A stretch of 49,073 bases of DNA, taken from Nanobdellota archaeon (GTDB taxonomy: Archaea > Aenigmatarchaeota > Aenigmatarchaeia > Aenigmatarchaeales > Aenigmatarchaeaceae). Both the position numbers and the translations under genes were made by a program. The notes under the pieces are model-generated. The model saw only the letters and a list, made by a program, of their open reading frames with translations. It was not told the DNA's origin and ran no database searches. Where the stretch lies: NCBI GenBank assembly GCA_018901655.1, contig JAHIEG010000009.1, forward strand, positions 1 through 49,073. The letters run 5' to 3'. Each line of letters opens with the position of its first letter. Position 1 is the stretch's first letter. Positions 14,013 through 21,837 of this stretch are shown here, one piece after another.

Positions 14013-15397
14013 AAATTGGTATTGAAACCCATGTTCAGCTAAATACAAAGACAAAGTTATTTTGTGGTTGTTCAATGAAAGATATTAATAGTGTTTCAGA
14101 AAATAGTAGATGTTGTCCAACATGTTTAGGAATGCCAGGGTCTAAACCAAGAGTAAATAAAGGAGCAATTGATGCAGCAATAAAGGTAGCACTTGCATTA
14201 AATTGTGATGTTTTATCAGAAATGTATTTTTCAAGAAAAACTTATTTTTATCCAGATATGTCTAAAAACTTTCAAATAACACAATATGAAGTACCACTAG
14301 CAAAAGACGGTAAGTTAGAAATAATTGATTTTGAAGGTAAGGTAAAGAAAATAGGTATTGAAAGAATACATTTAGAAGAAGATCCAGCAAAGTTACAACA
14401 CGTTGGAGGAGATATTTCAACAGCTAATTATACATTAATTGATTATAATAGATCGGGTATACCTTTGATAGAAATAGTAACTAAACCAGAGTTTTCACAT
14501 CCAAAAGAAGTTAGAAGGTTTCTCAAAAAACTTGTTATGATTTTAGAATATTTAGACGTCTATGTTCCGGGTGATTTGTCGCTGAAGTCCGATCTAAATA
14601 TTTCAATAGATGGTAGAGAACGAGTTGAGATAAAAAACGTTACTGGAGCAATTGATGCAGAAAAGGCACTACAACTAGAGATAGTTAGACAAAAAGGAGC
14701 TATTATGAGAGGAGAAAAAATAGAAAGAGAAACAAGAGCCTGGTTACCTGGAAAGAATATTACAATTAGTTTGAGAAAAAAAGAAACAGAGAACGATTAT
14801 GGATATATATTTGAACCAGATTTAACAAAAATTGAGATTTCTAAAAAATGGATTCTGGAAATGAAAAATAAAATACCAGAACTTCCTCATCATAAATTTG
14901 AAAGATACCAAAAAGAGTTTGATATATCACCTGAACTTATAAATTCAATTATAGATGATTTTTATTTAGCAGAATTCTATGAAAAATGTGTTAAAAAAGA
15001 AGACCCAAAACTTGTAGCAACGTGGGTAAACATACTTAAGAAAATTTTGTATTATAATAAAAAAAGTTTTAAGGAAGCAGAGATAACGTCTGATATATTT
15101 TTGAAATTATTAAAAATGATTAAGAGAGGAGAAATAACCGATCTTGGAGCAGAAATGATTCTTAGAGAAATCACATTTAATCAACAAGAATTTGATAAGA
15201 TTAGTAAGAAATATGTTAAAACAGATGATATTGCTAGCATTATCGATGGCGTTATTAAAGAGAATAAAGAAGCAGTATTTGATTACAAATCTGGTAATGA
15301 GAAGGTAATGCAATTTCTTATAGGACAGGTAATAAGAAAATCAAATAGAACAGTAGATGCTAAAACCGCAAAGAGACTATTAGAAGAAAAACTTTAA
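14000..15397 (+). CDS. gatB: Asp/Glu-tRNA amidotransferase subunit GatB, 465 aa
   Basis: Starts IKIGIETHVQLNTKTKLFCGC, with CCPTCLGMPGSKPRVN and the YFSRKTYFYPDMSKNFQITQ signature of GatB. It binds and phosphorylates the mischarged tRNA and receives ammonia from GatA; the C-terminal helical tail domain ends TAKRLLEEKL. Cys pairs near the start may bind zinc. It overlaps gatA by 13 bases. It is not the archaeal GatE, which has an extra insertion domain. Confidence 0.94.
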   Translation: MEKIKIGIETHVQLNTKTKLFCGCSMKDINSVSENSRCCPTCLGMPGSKPRVNKGAIDAAIKVALALNCDVLSEMYFSRKTYFYPDMSKNFQITQYEVPLAKDGKLEIIDFEGKVKKIGIERIHLEEDPAKLQHVGGDISTANYTLIDYNRSGIPLIEIVTKPEFSHPKEVRRFLKKLVMILEYLDVYVPGDLSLKSDLNISIDGRERVEIKNVTGAIDAEKALQLEIVRQKGAIMRGEKIERETRAWLPGKNITISLRKKETENDYGYIFEPDLTKIEISKKWILEMKNKIPELPHHKFERYQKEFDISPELINSIIDDFYLAEFYEKCVKKEDPKLVATWVNILKKILYYNKKSFKEAEITSDIFLKLLKMIKRGEITDLGAEMILREITFNQQEFDKISKKYVKTDDIASIIDGVIKENKEAVFDYKSGNEKVMQFLIGQVIRKSNRTVDAKTAKRLLEEKL

Positions 15398-15422
15398 ATC
15401 ACTTGATTTCTATCATACTATT

Positions 15423-16682
15423 ATGACATTTAGTAAAATATCAAATGTACTTGAAGGTAAAATTAAAGATAAAGTTTCTCTTAGAGGATGGGTTTATAGA
15501 AAAAGAGATCAGAAAGCTCTAGTCTTTATTATGTTAAGAGATTCTTCAGGAGTTATACAACTTGCTTGTAAAGGTATACCAGAAGCTGAGGTAGCTAGTA
15601 TAGAAAGTTCAATCGAAATAGAAGGGGTGGTTAAAGAAGATAAGAGAGCTCCAGGTGGATATGAAATACAAGTTAGCAAGATTAAGATAATTGGACTAGC
15701 TGAGAGATTTCCAATAGCTAAAGATCAATCAGAAGAGTTTTTGAGAGAACAAAGACATTTGTGGCTTAGAGGTAAAAGAATGACATCTTTAATGAAAATA
15801 AGAGCTGAAGTGTTTAAAGCATTTAGACAATTCCATTATGATAGAGGTTATATTGAATTTCATTCTCCTATATTTACACCATCTGGAGCAGAAGGTGGAT
15901 CAACTCTTTTCGAAGTAAAGTACAAAGACAAAGAAGGAATATTTTTAACTCAAACTTGGCAACTTTATGCTGAAGCAGCAATATTTGGTCTTGAAAAGAT
16001 TTTTACAATCGCACCAACGTTTAGAGCAGAGAAGAGTAGAACAAGAAGACATTTGTCTGAGTTCTGGATGGCTGAAATGGAAGCTGCTTGGATGGATCAT
16101 GAGGAGTTAATGAGTTTTGAAGAAGAGTTGATAATCTATATAATTGATCATATTATTAAAACCTGTAAAACTGAGTTGGAATATCTTGAACGTGATGTTA
16201 AAGAATTGACAAAAGTCAAAAAACCATTTTTAAGAATGTCTTATTCTGAAGCACTAAAAACACTTGGAAAGAAAAAGGGATATGACTTAACTGATAAGGA
16301 TGAAAGAGAATTGTTAGACAAAGTAGGAAAAGGACCTATATTTTTAACTCAGTTTCCAAGAGATATGAAAGCATTTTATATGAAAGTTGATCCAAAAGAT
16401 TCAAAGACTGTAAAAGCATCTGATCTATTAATGCCGGGAATGGGTGAGATTATAGGCGGTTCTGAAAGAATATCTGATCCAAAAGAACTTGAAGAATCAT
16501 TGAAAATATTTAAACTTAAGAAAGAAGATTACGGTTGGTATATGGATCTTAGAAAGTATGGAACAGTACCACATTCTGGTTTTGGATTAGGAGTTGAAAG
16601 ATTAGTTGTATGGCTAGCAGGTATTGATCATGTAATGGATGCTATTGCATTTCCAAGAACAATGGACCGGGTATATCCTTGA
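15423..16682 (+). CDS. asnS: Asparaginyl-tRNA synthetase-like class IIb enzyme, 419 aa
   Basis: N-terminal OB-fold anticodon-binding domain (VSLRGWVYRKRDQKALVFIMLRD), then the class II core: motif 2 FRAEKSRTRRHLSEFWMAE and motif 3 GFGLGVERLVVWLAG. The TWQLYAEAAIFGLEKIFTIAPTFRAEKSRTRRHL run fits AsnRS better than archaeal AspRS (FRAEEHNTTRHLNE). It lies 25 bases after gatB, so probably the same operon. An alternative is a divergent AspRS feeding GatCAB. Confidence 0.75.
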   Translation: MTFSKISNVLEGKIKDKVSLRGWVYRKRDQKALVFIMLRDSSGVIQLACKGIPEAEVASIESSIEIEGVVKEDKRAPGGYEIQVSKIKIIGLAERFPIAKDQSEEFLREQRHLWLRGKRMTSLMKIRAEVFKAFRQFHYDRGYIEFHSPIFTPSGAEGGSTLFEVKYKDKEGIFLTQTWQLYAEAAIFGLEKIFTIAPTFRAEKSRTRRHLSEFWMAEMEAAWMDHEELMSFEEELIIYIIDHIIKTCKTELEYLERDVKELTKVKKPFLRMSYSEALKTLGKKKGYDLTDKDERELLDKVGKGPIFLTQFPRDMKAFYMKVDPKDSKTVKASDLLMPGMGEIIGGSERISDPKELEESLKIFKLKKEDYGWYMDLRKYGTVPHSGFGLGVERLVVWLAGIDHVMDAIAFPRTMDRVYP

Positions 16683-16715
16683 TTTTTATATTCTAAACCC
16701 ATCATCTAATATTAT

Positions 16716-16822
16716 GGGCCCGTGGCACAGCCTGGATAGTGCGTCTGATTAATTGATTTTTTTCAATTAAGGCGAAGCTTCGGACCAGAATGTCGGGGGT
16801 TCAAATCCCTCCGAGCTCACCA
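16716..16822 (+). tRNA. tRNA-Arg (UCG) with a 29-nt intron at position 30/31
   Basis: Exons give acceptor GGGCCCG/CGAGCTC (one C-A mismatch), anticodon stem TCTGG/CCAGA, loop CTTCGGA, T arm GGGGG/CCCTC, A73 and encoded CCA. Intron 16748-16776 has the inner stem TTAATTGA/TCAATTAA, central helix CGTC/GGCG and three-base bulges TGA and AAG. It is cut inside the anticodon stem rather than at the canonical 37/38. Same position and length as intron 1 of the tRNA-Asn at 12134. Confidence 0.8.
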
Positions 16823-16834
16823 TTTTCTATTCTT

Positions 16835-16872
16835 AACATATCTTTATATACCTTTAAGTAGTAACTATTACT
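16835..16872 (+). promoter_or_regulatory. Promoter/operator shared in sequence with that of 17632
   Basis: CTTAACATATCTTTATATACC followed by AGTAGTAACTATTACT and the ATG. The 16-base AGTAGTAACTATTACT is nearly palindromic and identical in the next gene's promoter. Confidence 0.55.
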
Positions 16873-17553
16873 ATGGATAAAGAAGAGATTTTAAGATATT
16901 TTAAGGATGAGAACAGTCCGGTTGGTCTGTTTAGATATTGTTGGCATGGTGCCCGCGATTTTAATACAACAAAAATAACAAATAATTTTATACACTACGA
17001 TGATAATAATAGGCGTAATGTGTCGTGGTCAGTATGTTCTTATGATATCGGCTCAAGGATAGTAGTTGCAGATAGATTCTGGACTGGTGATTTAAAAGAT
17101 TATCCACGTGAAGCTGTTATTTATGGAGATGTAGCCGAGGTTAAAGAAACACCAACTAAAACAAAAGATATTCTTACAAATGGCAATGATGAGGAAGCAG
17201 GCTTTCTTGCATATATACACGATGCTATTTTCGACTATGATCGTAAAAATGAAGCAATATATACCTTTATTGCACCATCTGAAAAGATAGATACCTTTGC
17301 CAGTCATATAAAACATGATCCTAGATTGGTTCATCAGGCCCTTTCTAATATTAAAATTGAACCATGTTGGATTAAAGGAATTAAAAAAATAAATGGAAAA
17401 ATGTTTATAAGTCCATATCAGGAATGGGAAAAACATCTAAAAATGTTCAGACGCGATTTTTGGAACACTCGTGAAGAATTACACCAAGATCTTTTTGTAA
17501 AATGTATTACCGAAGGAACTCAAACATATGAACTTGAAGAAGAATTCAAATAA
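16873..17553 (+). CDS. Hypothetical protein, 226 aa, paralogue of the next gene
   Basis: No recognised family. It shares long stretches with the 277-aa neighbour: YPREAVIYGDV, DILTNGNDEEAGFLAYI, AIYTFIAPSEKID and EGTQTYELEEE. Soluble, aromatic-rich, without membrane segments. ATG directly follows the AGTAGTAACTATTACT near-palindrome. The pair is a tandem duplication with promoters copied too. It lacks about 50 residues present in the paralogue near position 50. Confidence 0.75.
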   Translation: MDKEEILRYFKDENSPVGLFRYCWHGARDFNTTKITNNFIHYDDNNRRNVSWSVCSYDIGSRIVVADRFWTGDLKDYPREAVIYGDVAEVKETPTKTKDILTNGNDEEAGFLAYIHDAIFDYDRKNEAIYTFIAPSEKIDTFASHIKHDPRLVHQALSNIKIEPCWIKGIKKINGKMFISPYQEWEKHLKMFRRDFWNTREELHQDLFVKCITEGTQTYELEEEFK

Positions 17554-17595
17554 ATTTCTTATATATTGAATATATCCTTGATTTTAGGCTCTTAA

Positions 17596-17631
17596 CATAT
17601 ATTTATATACTTTCAAGTAGTAACTATTACT
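17596..17631 (+). promoter_or_regulatory. Duplicated promoter/operator of the second paralogue
   Basis: TATATTTATATACTTTC then AGTAGTAACTATTACT and ATG; nearly identical to the element before 16873. Confidence 0.55.
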
Positions 17632-18465
17632 ATGGACAAAGAAGAGGTTTTAAGTTATTTTACAGACGAGAGTAATCCCGTTGGGTTGCTTAATTATAGA
17701 TGGTATGATCTATATGATTATAGTTTAGGAACTATAAGAAATATTAATGGTAAAACTGAAATTATTTCAATTCGTGAGTATGATTGTCATGGTCAGAGAA
17801 GGAATGAAAAGTATGAAATTAACCCAGAAACAAAAATAAGTTTAAATGAAATATGTTCTTGGGGAATTGGTTCACATATACTTCGTCAAGATAGACTTTA
17901 CAATAAAGGAGTATATCCACGTGAAGCTGTTATCTATGGAGATGTGAAAGAAGCAGTAAATGCTCGTAGTGATAAAAATATAACTTCTATTAAAACAAAT
18001 GACATTCTTACAAATGGTAATGATGAAGAAGCTGGTTTTTTAGCATATATATATTCTGCTAATTATGATGATAAACGTGGTGGTGAAGCGATATATACTT
18101 TCATTGCTCCATCTGAAAAAATAGATATTTTTGCAAAACATGTAAAAGAAGATCCTAGGTTAGTTCATGATGTTCTTTCTAACATTGAACCAGTATGGAT
18201 AAAAGGACTTAAAAGGAGGGATTATAGTTGTACTAAAGAGATAAATGGAAAAATTTTTATCAGTTCTTATGATAAATGGCAGGAATATCTACAAATATTC
18301 GGAGCAAGTTTTTGGGGAATTGATAAGTATCAAGATCTTCTTGTAAAATGTATTAATGAAGGAACTCAAACATATGAACTTGAAGAAGAAATTAAAGAAA
18401 TATTCGAGAAATCATGGACTTATGAAGAATACAAAGAACATCAGGAATTAATTGAACATCCATAA
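17632..18465 (+). CDS. Hypothetical protein, 277 aa, paralogue of the previous gene
   Basis: Same architecture as the 226-aa neighbour with an inserted segment (about 40-90) and a longer C-terminal charged tail (KEIFEKSWTYEEYKEHQELIEHP). Highly similar blocks include YPREAVIYGDV and EGTQTYELEEE. Function unknown. Followed by a tRNA 5' fragment and a truncated homing endonuclease gene. Confidence 0.75.
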   Translation: MDKEEVLSYFTDESNPVGLLNYRWYDLYDYSLGTIRNINGKTEIISIREYDCHGQRRNEKYEINPETKISLNEICSWGIGSHILRQDRLYNKGVYPREAVIYGDVKEAVNARSDKNITSIKTNDILTNGNDEEAGFLAYIYSANYDDKRGGEAIYTFIAPSEKIDIFAKHVKEDPRLVHDVLSNIEPVWIKGLKRRDYSCTKEINGKIFISSYDKWQEYLQIFGASFWGIDKYQDLLVKCINEGTQTYELEEEIKEIFEKSWTYEEYKEHQELIEHP

Positions 18466-18546
18466 CTTAATAAAAACGTATATCATGAAATCAAACCATA
18501 TCCAAATTTTAATCTTTTTATTAGTTAAATGCAATTAATATATTAT

Positions 18547-18590
18547 GGGACCGTGGCTCAACCAAAGGGGCACTTAAATTTTGATTTGGC
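18547..18590 (+). pseudogene. tRNA-like 5' fragment
   Basis: TTATGGGACCGTGGCTCAAC resembles the first bases of the tRNA-Arg at 16716 (TTATGGGCCCGTGGCACAGC), including the upstream bases. GCTC could pair with GGGC as a D stem, and CTTAAATTTTGA could be an anticodon arm. No matching 3' acceptor CGGTCCC is present before the next tRNA. It is a pseudogene, the 5' exon of an intron-split tRNA, or half of a trans-spliced tRNA. Confidence 0.45.
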
Positions 18591-18598
18591 GTATTAAA

Positions 18599-19174
18599 AT
18601 GATTATTAGGATTCCTAAAAGTCCTAAAAAAGAATTACCTAATTACTTGATAGAATATTACAGCAAAAATGAGTCATATAAAGGTTCTTTATCCTTAAAC
18701 AATATTCATGATATATTAAAAAATATTAAAGAGGAAATAGAATCAGTAAAAAAGATTAAAAACATTGATTTTGATTTTTCTAATAGAAGTATCGCATATT
18801 GGATAAATGATGAGAGAAATATCTCTGTTAGAAATTTATTTGTCCTTTTGAACAAGTGGAAATCTATTTGTAACATATTCACGAAAGCGTATAATCAATT
18901 ATTGGATGATTTATATAATAAGGCATCTTCATATGGGTATAATGGTTCAGAATCTAAGTCACTGATAAAATATATTACACCAAGAGAAGCGTACATATTT
19001 GGATATCATTTAGGTGACGGTTATCTAAATAGTGAAAATTTAATTTCATATTCTGATGCGTCAATAAATCAGTTGCATTTTATTAATTTTTTGTTTAATG
19101 ACAGATTTGTTGAAACTAAAAGAAGAGTTTATATGTTTCCATCCAAATATAATAAAAAGGTTGAGGGCCCGTAG
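18599..19174 (+). pseudogene. Truncated LAGLIDADG-type homing endonuclease gene
   Basis: After about 125 helical, lysine-rich residues comes REAYIFGYHLGDGYLNSEN, a first LAGLIDADG-type helix (GYHLGDGYL) followed by SDASINQLHFINFLFNDRFV. The domain then stops: the frame runs straight into the 5' end of tRNA-Arg and ends in its eighth to tenth bases. Normal members continue well beyond this point. ATG 18599 is preferred over the TTG at 18581. Probably an intron-encoded enzyme cut by recombination. Confidence 0.6.
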
Positions 19175-19270
19175 CGCAGTCAGGAAAACGCGTGCGGCTT
19201 CGGTTTCTCTTCTATAGTTTCAAGAGAAGAGGTTACCGCAAGATCGGGGGTTCAAATCCCTCCGGGCTCA
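19165..19270 (+). tRNA. tRNA-Arg (UCG) with a 31-nt intron at 37/38; integration target
   Basis: Acceptor GGGCCCG/CGGGCTC, anticodon stem TGCGG/CCGCA, loop CTTCGG+A, T arm GGGGG/CCCTC. Intron 19204-19234 has inner stem TTCTCTT/AAGAGAA, central helix CTTC/GAGG and bulges GGT and TTA, a textbook bulge-helix-bulge. Unlike the other tRNAs here, CCA is not encoded (CACTCT follows). Its last bases form one end of the integrated element. A second Arg(UCG) gene lies at 16716. Confidence 0.9.
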
Positions 19271-19272
19271 CT
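19260..19272 (+). repeat. att core at the tRNA-Arg 3' end (left boundary)
   Basis: CTCCGGGCTCACT, comprising the tRNA 3' end plus two or three bases, recurs exactly at 42189-42201. Such a GC-rich 13-mer is very unlikely to recur by chance in this AT-rich sequence. Confidence 0.7.
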
Positions 19273-19329
19273 CTTTTTTAGTTCAGTGTACCAATAACTT
19301 TATAAGTAATACTATGTATTATACTTATT

Positions 19330-20613
19330 ATGACATATGATATACCAGATATACACAACACAAAGAGAAAGTTTGAAACCACCATGAGTTTGTTAGAGAA
19401 AGATAGAACAGTGTCTAGAAATAATAAAGAAATTATCAAGAAATTTATTATGACAAAATCTTATGCAGGTTTTTCAATCAAAATAAGACATATCTATACT
19501 TTAATGTTTATTGCTAGACATCTTAAGAAAGATTTTCAAGATGTAACAAATGGGGAGTTACATAAATTATTCTATGATATGAGTAGTGGAAAGATAACAA
19601 AAAAAGACGGTACGCCATACAAATCACTTAGATATTTTAAGAAATCTGTAAGAGAGCTTTATATTAAAATTATAAAGAAAAAGAGAGTTATTGAAGGCAT
19701 TAAGACTGTTAATATATTAAAGGATCTTCATAGAAAAGACTTTTGGACAAGAGATGAAATCTTAAGTTTTCCAAGTTATGCTTCAAATTTGATGGACAAG
19801 GCTTTAACTTCTTTACTGATCTTAGGTGGAAATATTTCAGAATATGGTAGATTATTTGTTTCAGATATAGAAAAAGCTGATGATTATTTGATAGTATCTG
19901 TAAGGAATAGTAAAAATAAACATAGAACTCGTACAGTGTATATGTATGAGAACAATGTTCATATAATTAATTGGATTGATTCTCATCCTTTGAAAGATAG
20001 TAAAGATTTTCCTAATGTTCCACTTTTTATTGTTAAATGGAAAGATGGATGGAAATTACCTTCTTATAATTTTTTCTCAAATCATGTTAGTGAGATAGCT
20101 AAAAAAGTTAATTCTGATAAACCTCCTAATACTCATATATTTAGAAATAGCGTTGCGTTTTGGAAATATCAAAACGGTATGCATGATTTAGAGTTGAATA
20201 GAAGTATGGGCTGGGCATTAGGATCTAACATGAAAGCAAGATATATTCGATGTGATGATGAAGGTGTTATGAACGAGGAGCTGAGGATTAGAGGTTTAAT
20301 TAATAAGGTAGAGAAAAAGAAAGATGAGTTGATAAGTTGTTTAAGATGTCAAACTAAGTATACTAATCCCGATCTTGATAAAAGTCCTCACTGTTCTAGA
20401 TGTGGATTTACTATGAATCCAAAACTTAGAGAAGAAGAGATGTTAAGGCGTCAAGATAATATGAATCTTTATGCTAAAGCTATTGCTTTTACTGATGGAG
20501 ATAATAGAGATAAGTTAACTAAGCTTCAAGATGTTTCTAAAACACTTAGTGATGTTCAGAAAGATGAGATTAGGAACATTGTTGTGAAAATGTTGAACGA
20601 GAGCATTGTTTAA
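19330..20613 (+). CDS. Archaeal-type tyrosine recombinase with C-terminal zinc finger, 427 aa
   Basis: N-terminal SAM-like DNA-binding part, then the catalytic domain: HIFRNS supplies HxxR, MGWALGSNMKARYIR supplies Trp and the Tyr nucleophile, and KNKHRTRTV the beta-hairpin Lys. At the first Arg position (usually GxRxxE) it reads GGNISEYG, so Arg I is Asn. A zinc finger CLRCQTKY...CSRCGF follows, as in many archaeal integrases. It probably integrated the element at tRNA-Arg; the Arg loss suggests reduced activity. Confidence 0.85.
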   Translation: MTYDIPDIHNTKRKFETTMSLLEKDRTVSRNNKEIIKKFIMTKSYAGFSIKIRHIYTLMFIARHLKKDFQDVTNGELHKLFYDMSSGKITKKDGTPYKSLRYFKKSVRELYIKIIKKKRVIEGIKTVNILKDLHRKDFWTRDEILSFPSYASNLMDKALTSLLILGGNISEYGRLFVSDIEKADDYLIVSVRNSKNKHRTRTVYMYENNVHIINWIDSHPLKDSKDFPNVPLFIVKWKDGWKLPSYNFFSNHVSEIAKKVNSDKPPNTHIFRNSVAFWKYQNGMHDLELNRSMGWALGSNMKARYIRCDDEGVMNEELRIRGLINKVEKKKDELISCLRCQTKYTNPDLDKSPHCSRCGFTMNPKLREEEMLRRQDNMNLYAKAIAFTDGDNRDKLTKLQDVSKTLSDVQKDEIRNIVVKMLNESIV

Positions 20614-20672
20614 CGAGCTTAAAGCAGAGATGAATAAATAAGAATAAATATTAGAAAGTTTAAAATATATGT

Positions 20673-21236
20673 ATGTCTACTATATCTGAAACGAATTTAA
20701 TAATACAATCAAAAGAAGATGCTGAACAAATTGAATCTGCAAATAAGCATAGTACTCAAGAATATGTAAAACTTCTTGAAAAACATGGATTTAGAATTAA
20801 TGAAAAATACACAGCAGGAGTTCGTGCATATGGAAATTTTCGATACACTGCAAAAGATGAAGAAGTTGAATATGGTCTTCATGCTTGGGGCAATTGGGGT
20901 TTAACATTTTATGATAGTATTGGTATTGAGGTTCCAGAAGATGTGAGGGATCTACTTAAAATGAGATATGGAGATAGAATACAAGATAGAATACCTGGTG
21001 GTGAAATGGTTTATCCATACTTTTATTTAGAAGGTTCAATAGATCAAATGGATATTGAATTGGAAAAATTCATATCAGGAGTTGGTCAGTATAAACATAT
21101 TTTAGAATATGGAGATTTAGAATATGGAGAATTAACATCTTCATCAAATATATTATTAGGAAAGATAAAAAACGTATTCTTCAAAAAGAAAGATAATCTG
21201 TATTTAAAAGATGATAGAAGTTTAAGGCAGGGATAA
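20673..21236 (+). CDS. Hypothetical protein, 187 aa
   Basis: Soluble, aromatic-rich protein (GLHAWGNWGLTFYDSIG) with a basic tail (KNVFFKKKDNLYLKDDRSLRQG). No family is recognised. ATG 20673 follows a TTTAAAATATAT box. Second gene after the integrase. Confidence 0.65.
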   Translation: MSTISETNLIIQSKEDAEQIESANKHSTQEYVKLLEKHGFRINEKYTAGVRAYGNFRYTAKDEEVEYGLHAWGNWGLTFYDSIGIEVPEDVRDLLKMRYGDRIQDRIPGGEMVYPYFYLEGSIDQMDIELEKFISGVGQYKHILEYGDLEYGELTSSSNILLGKIKNVFFKKKDNLYLKDDRSLRQG

Positions 21237-21346
21237 AGATTTAGTTCAAATTATGATAGACTCACTGTTATAATGGGATATATACAAGGATGTTAAAATT
21301 GAACGTTTAGGTAAATTTATAAAGTTTAACCGTTAATAAATATACT

Positions 21347-21517
21347 ATGGAATCATTAACTTTCCCCTTAGCAAAATGTGAATGTGGTGGTCATTTTCTA
21401 TTAGTTAAAACGGGTAAACAAAGATTTGAAGATGGAGTTAAAGAATATTTTAGTTGGCGTTGCTGTCATTGTGAAAAGCTTATAACGAGTAAGAAGAAAA
21501 AAGACGATACAATTTAA
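21347..21517 (+). CDS. Small zinc-ribbon protein, 56 aa
   Basis: Missed by the ORF track. MESLTFPLAKCECGGHF...WRCCHCEKLI gives CxC plus CCxxC, a compact zinc ribbon, then a lysine tail. TATA-like AATTTATAAAG lies 25-30 bases before the ATG, as for the neighbouring 52-aa gene. Confidence 0.6.
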   Translation: MESLTFPLAKCECGGHFLLVKTGKQRFEDGVKEYFSWRCCHCEKLITSKKKKDDTI

Positions 21518-21570
21518 ATATTTTCGAACATTTTTGATAAATTTATAAAGTATTGAAATACATATATATT

Positions 21571-21729
21571 ATGCATTATTCGGTTTTAGCAATAGGATTG
21601 TCATTATTTATTCTTGGTGCAAATGAAATGTTAAAAATGCTTGATAAAAGCGGAAAATATAGAACTTTTATAAATTTGTTTTTAATTGGAGTGGGTATAA
21701 TTTTAATTTGGGTAGCAAATGTCGTTTAA
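21571..21729 (+). CDS. Small two-helix membrane protein, 52 aa
   Basis: MHYSVLAIGLSLFILGANEM and FINLFLIGVGIILIWVANVV are two hydrophobic segments separated by a short charged loop. Missed by the ORF track. The preceding AAATTTATAAAGTATTG box is nearly the same as that of the 56-aa gene. Role unknown. Confidence 0.55.
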   Translation: MHYSVLAIGLSLFILGANEMLKMLDKSGKYRTFINLFLIGVGIILIWVANVV

Positions 21730-21837
21730 GAAAGTTAATAATATTTTAAATATTGGTAAAAATTTATATTCACCGAGTGGGTGGAAATAGCTATTTATAT
21801 ATATGTAACATAGATTATAATAATTATAAGTGATTTT

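Noticed and set aside
15423-16682. Calling the synthetase AspS because of its GatCAB neighbours
   Set aside because: The residues around motif 2 (EKSRTRRHLSEFWM) and AEAAIFGLEK fit AsnRS better; the AspRS possibility is kept in the annotation text.
18547-19270. One tRNA with a 660-base homing-endonuclease intron (5' exon at 18547, 3' exon at 19235)
   Set aside because: The 5' fragment has no TGCGG to pair with CCGCA in the anticodon stem and its acceptor mismatches; the 3' half pairs perfectly with its own 5' half at 19165.
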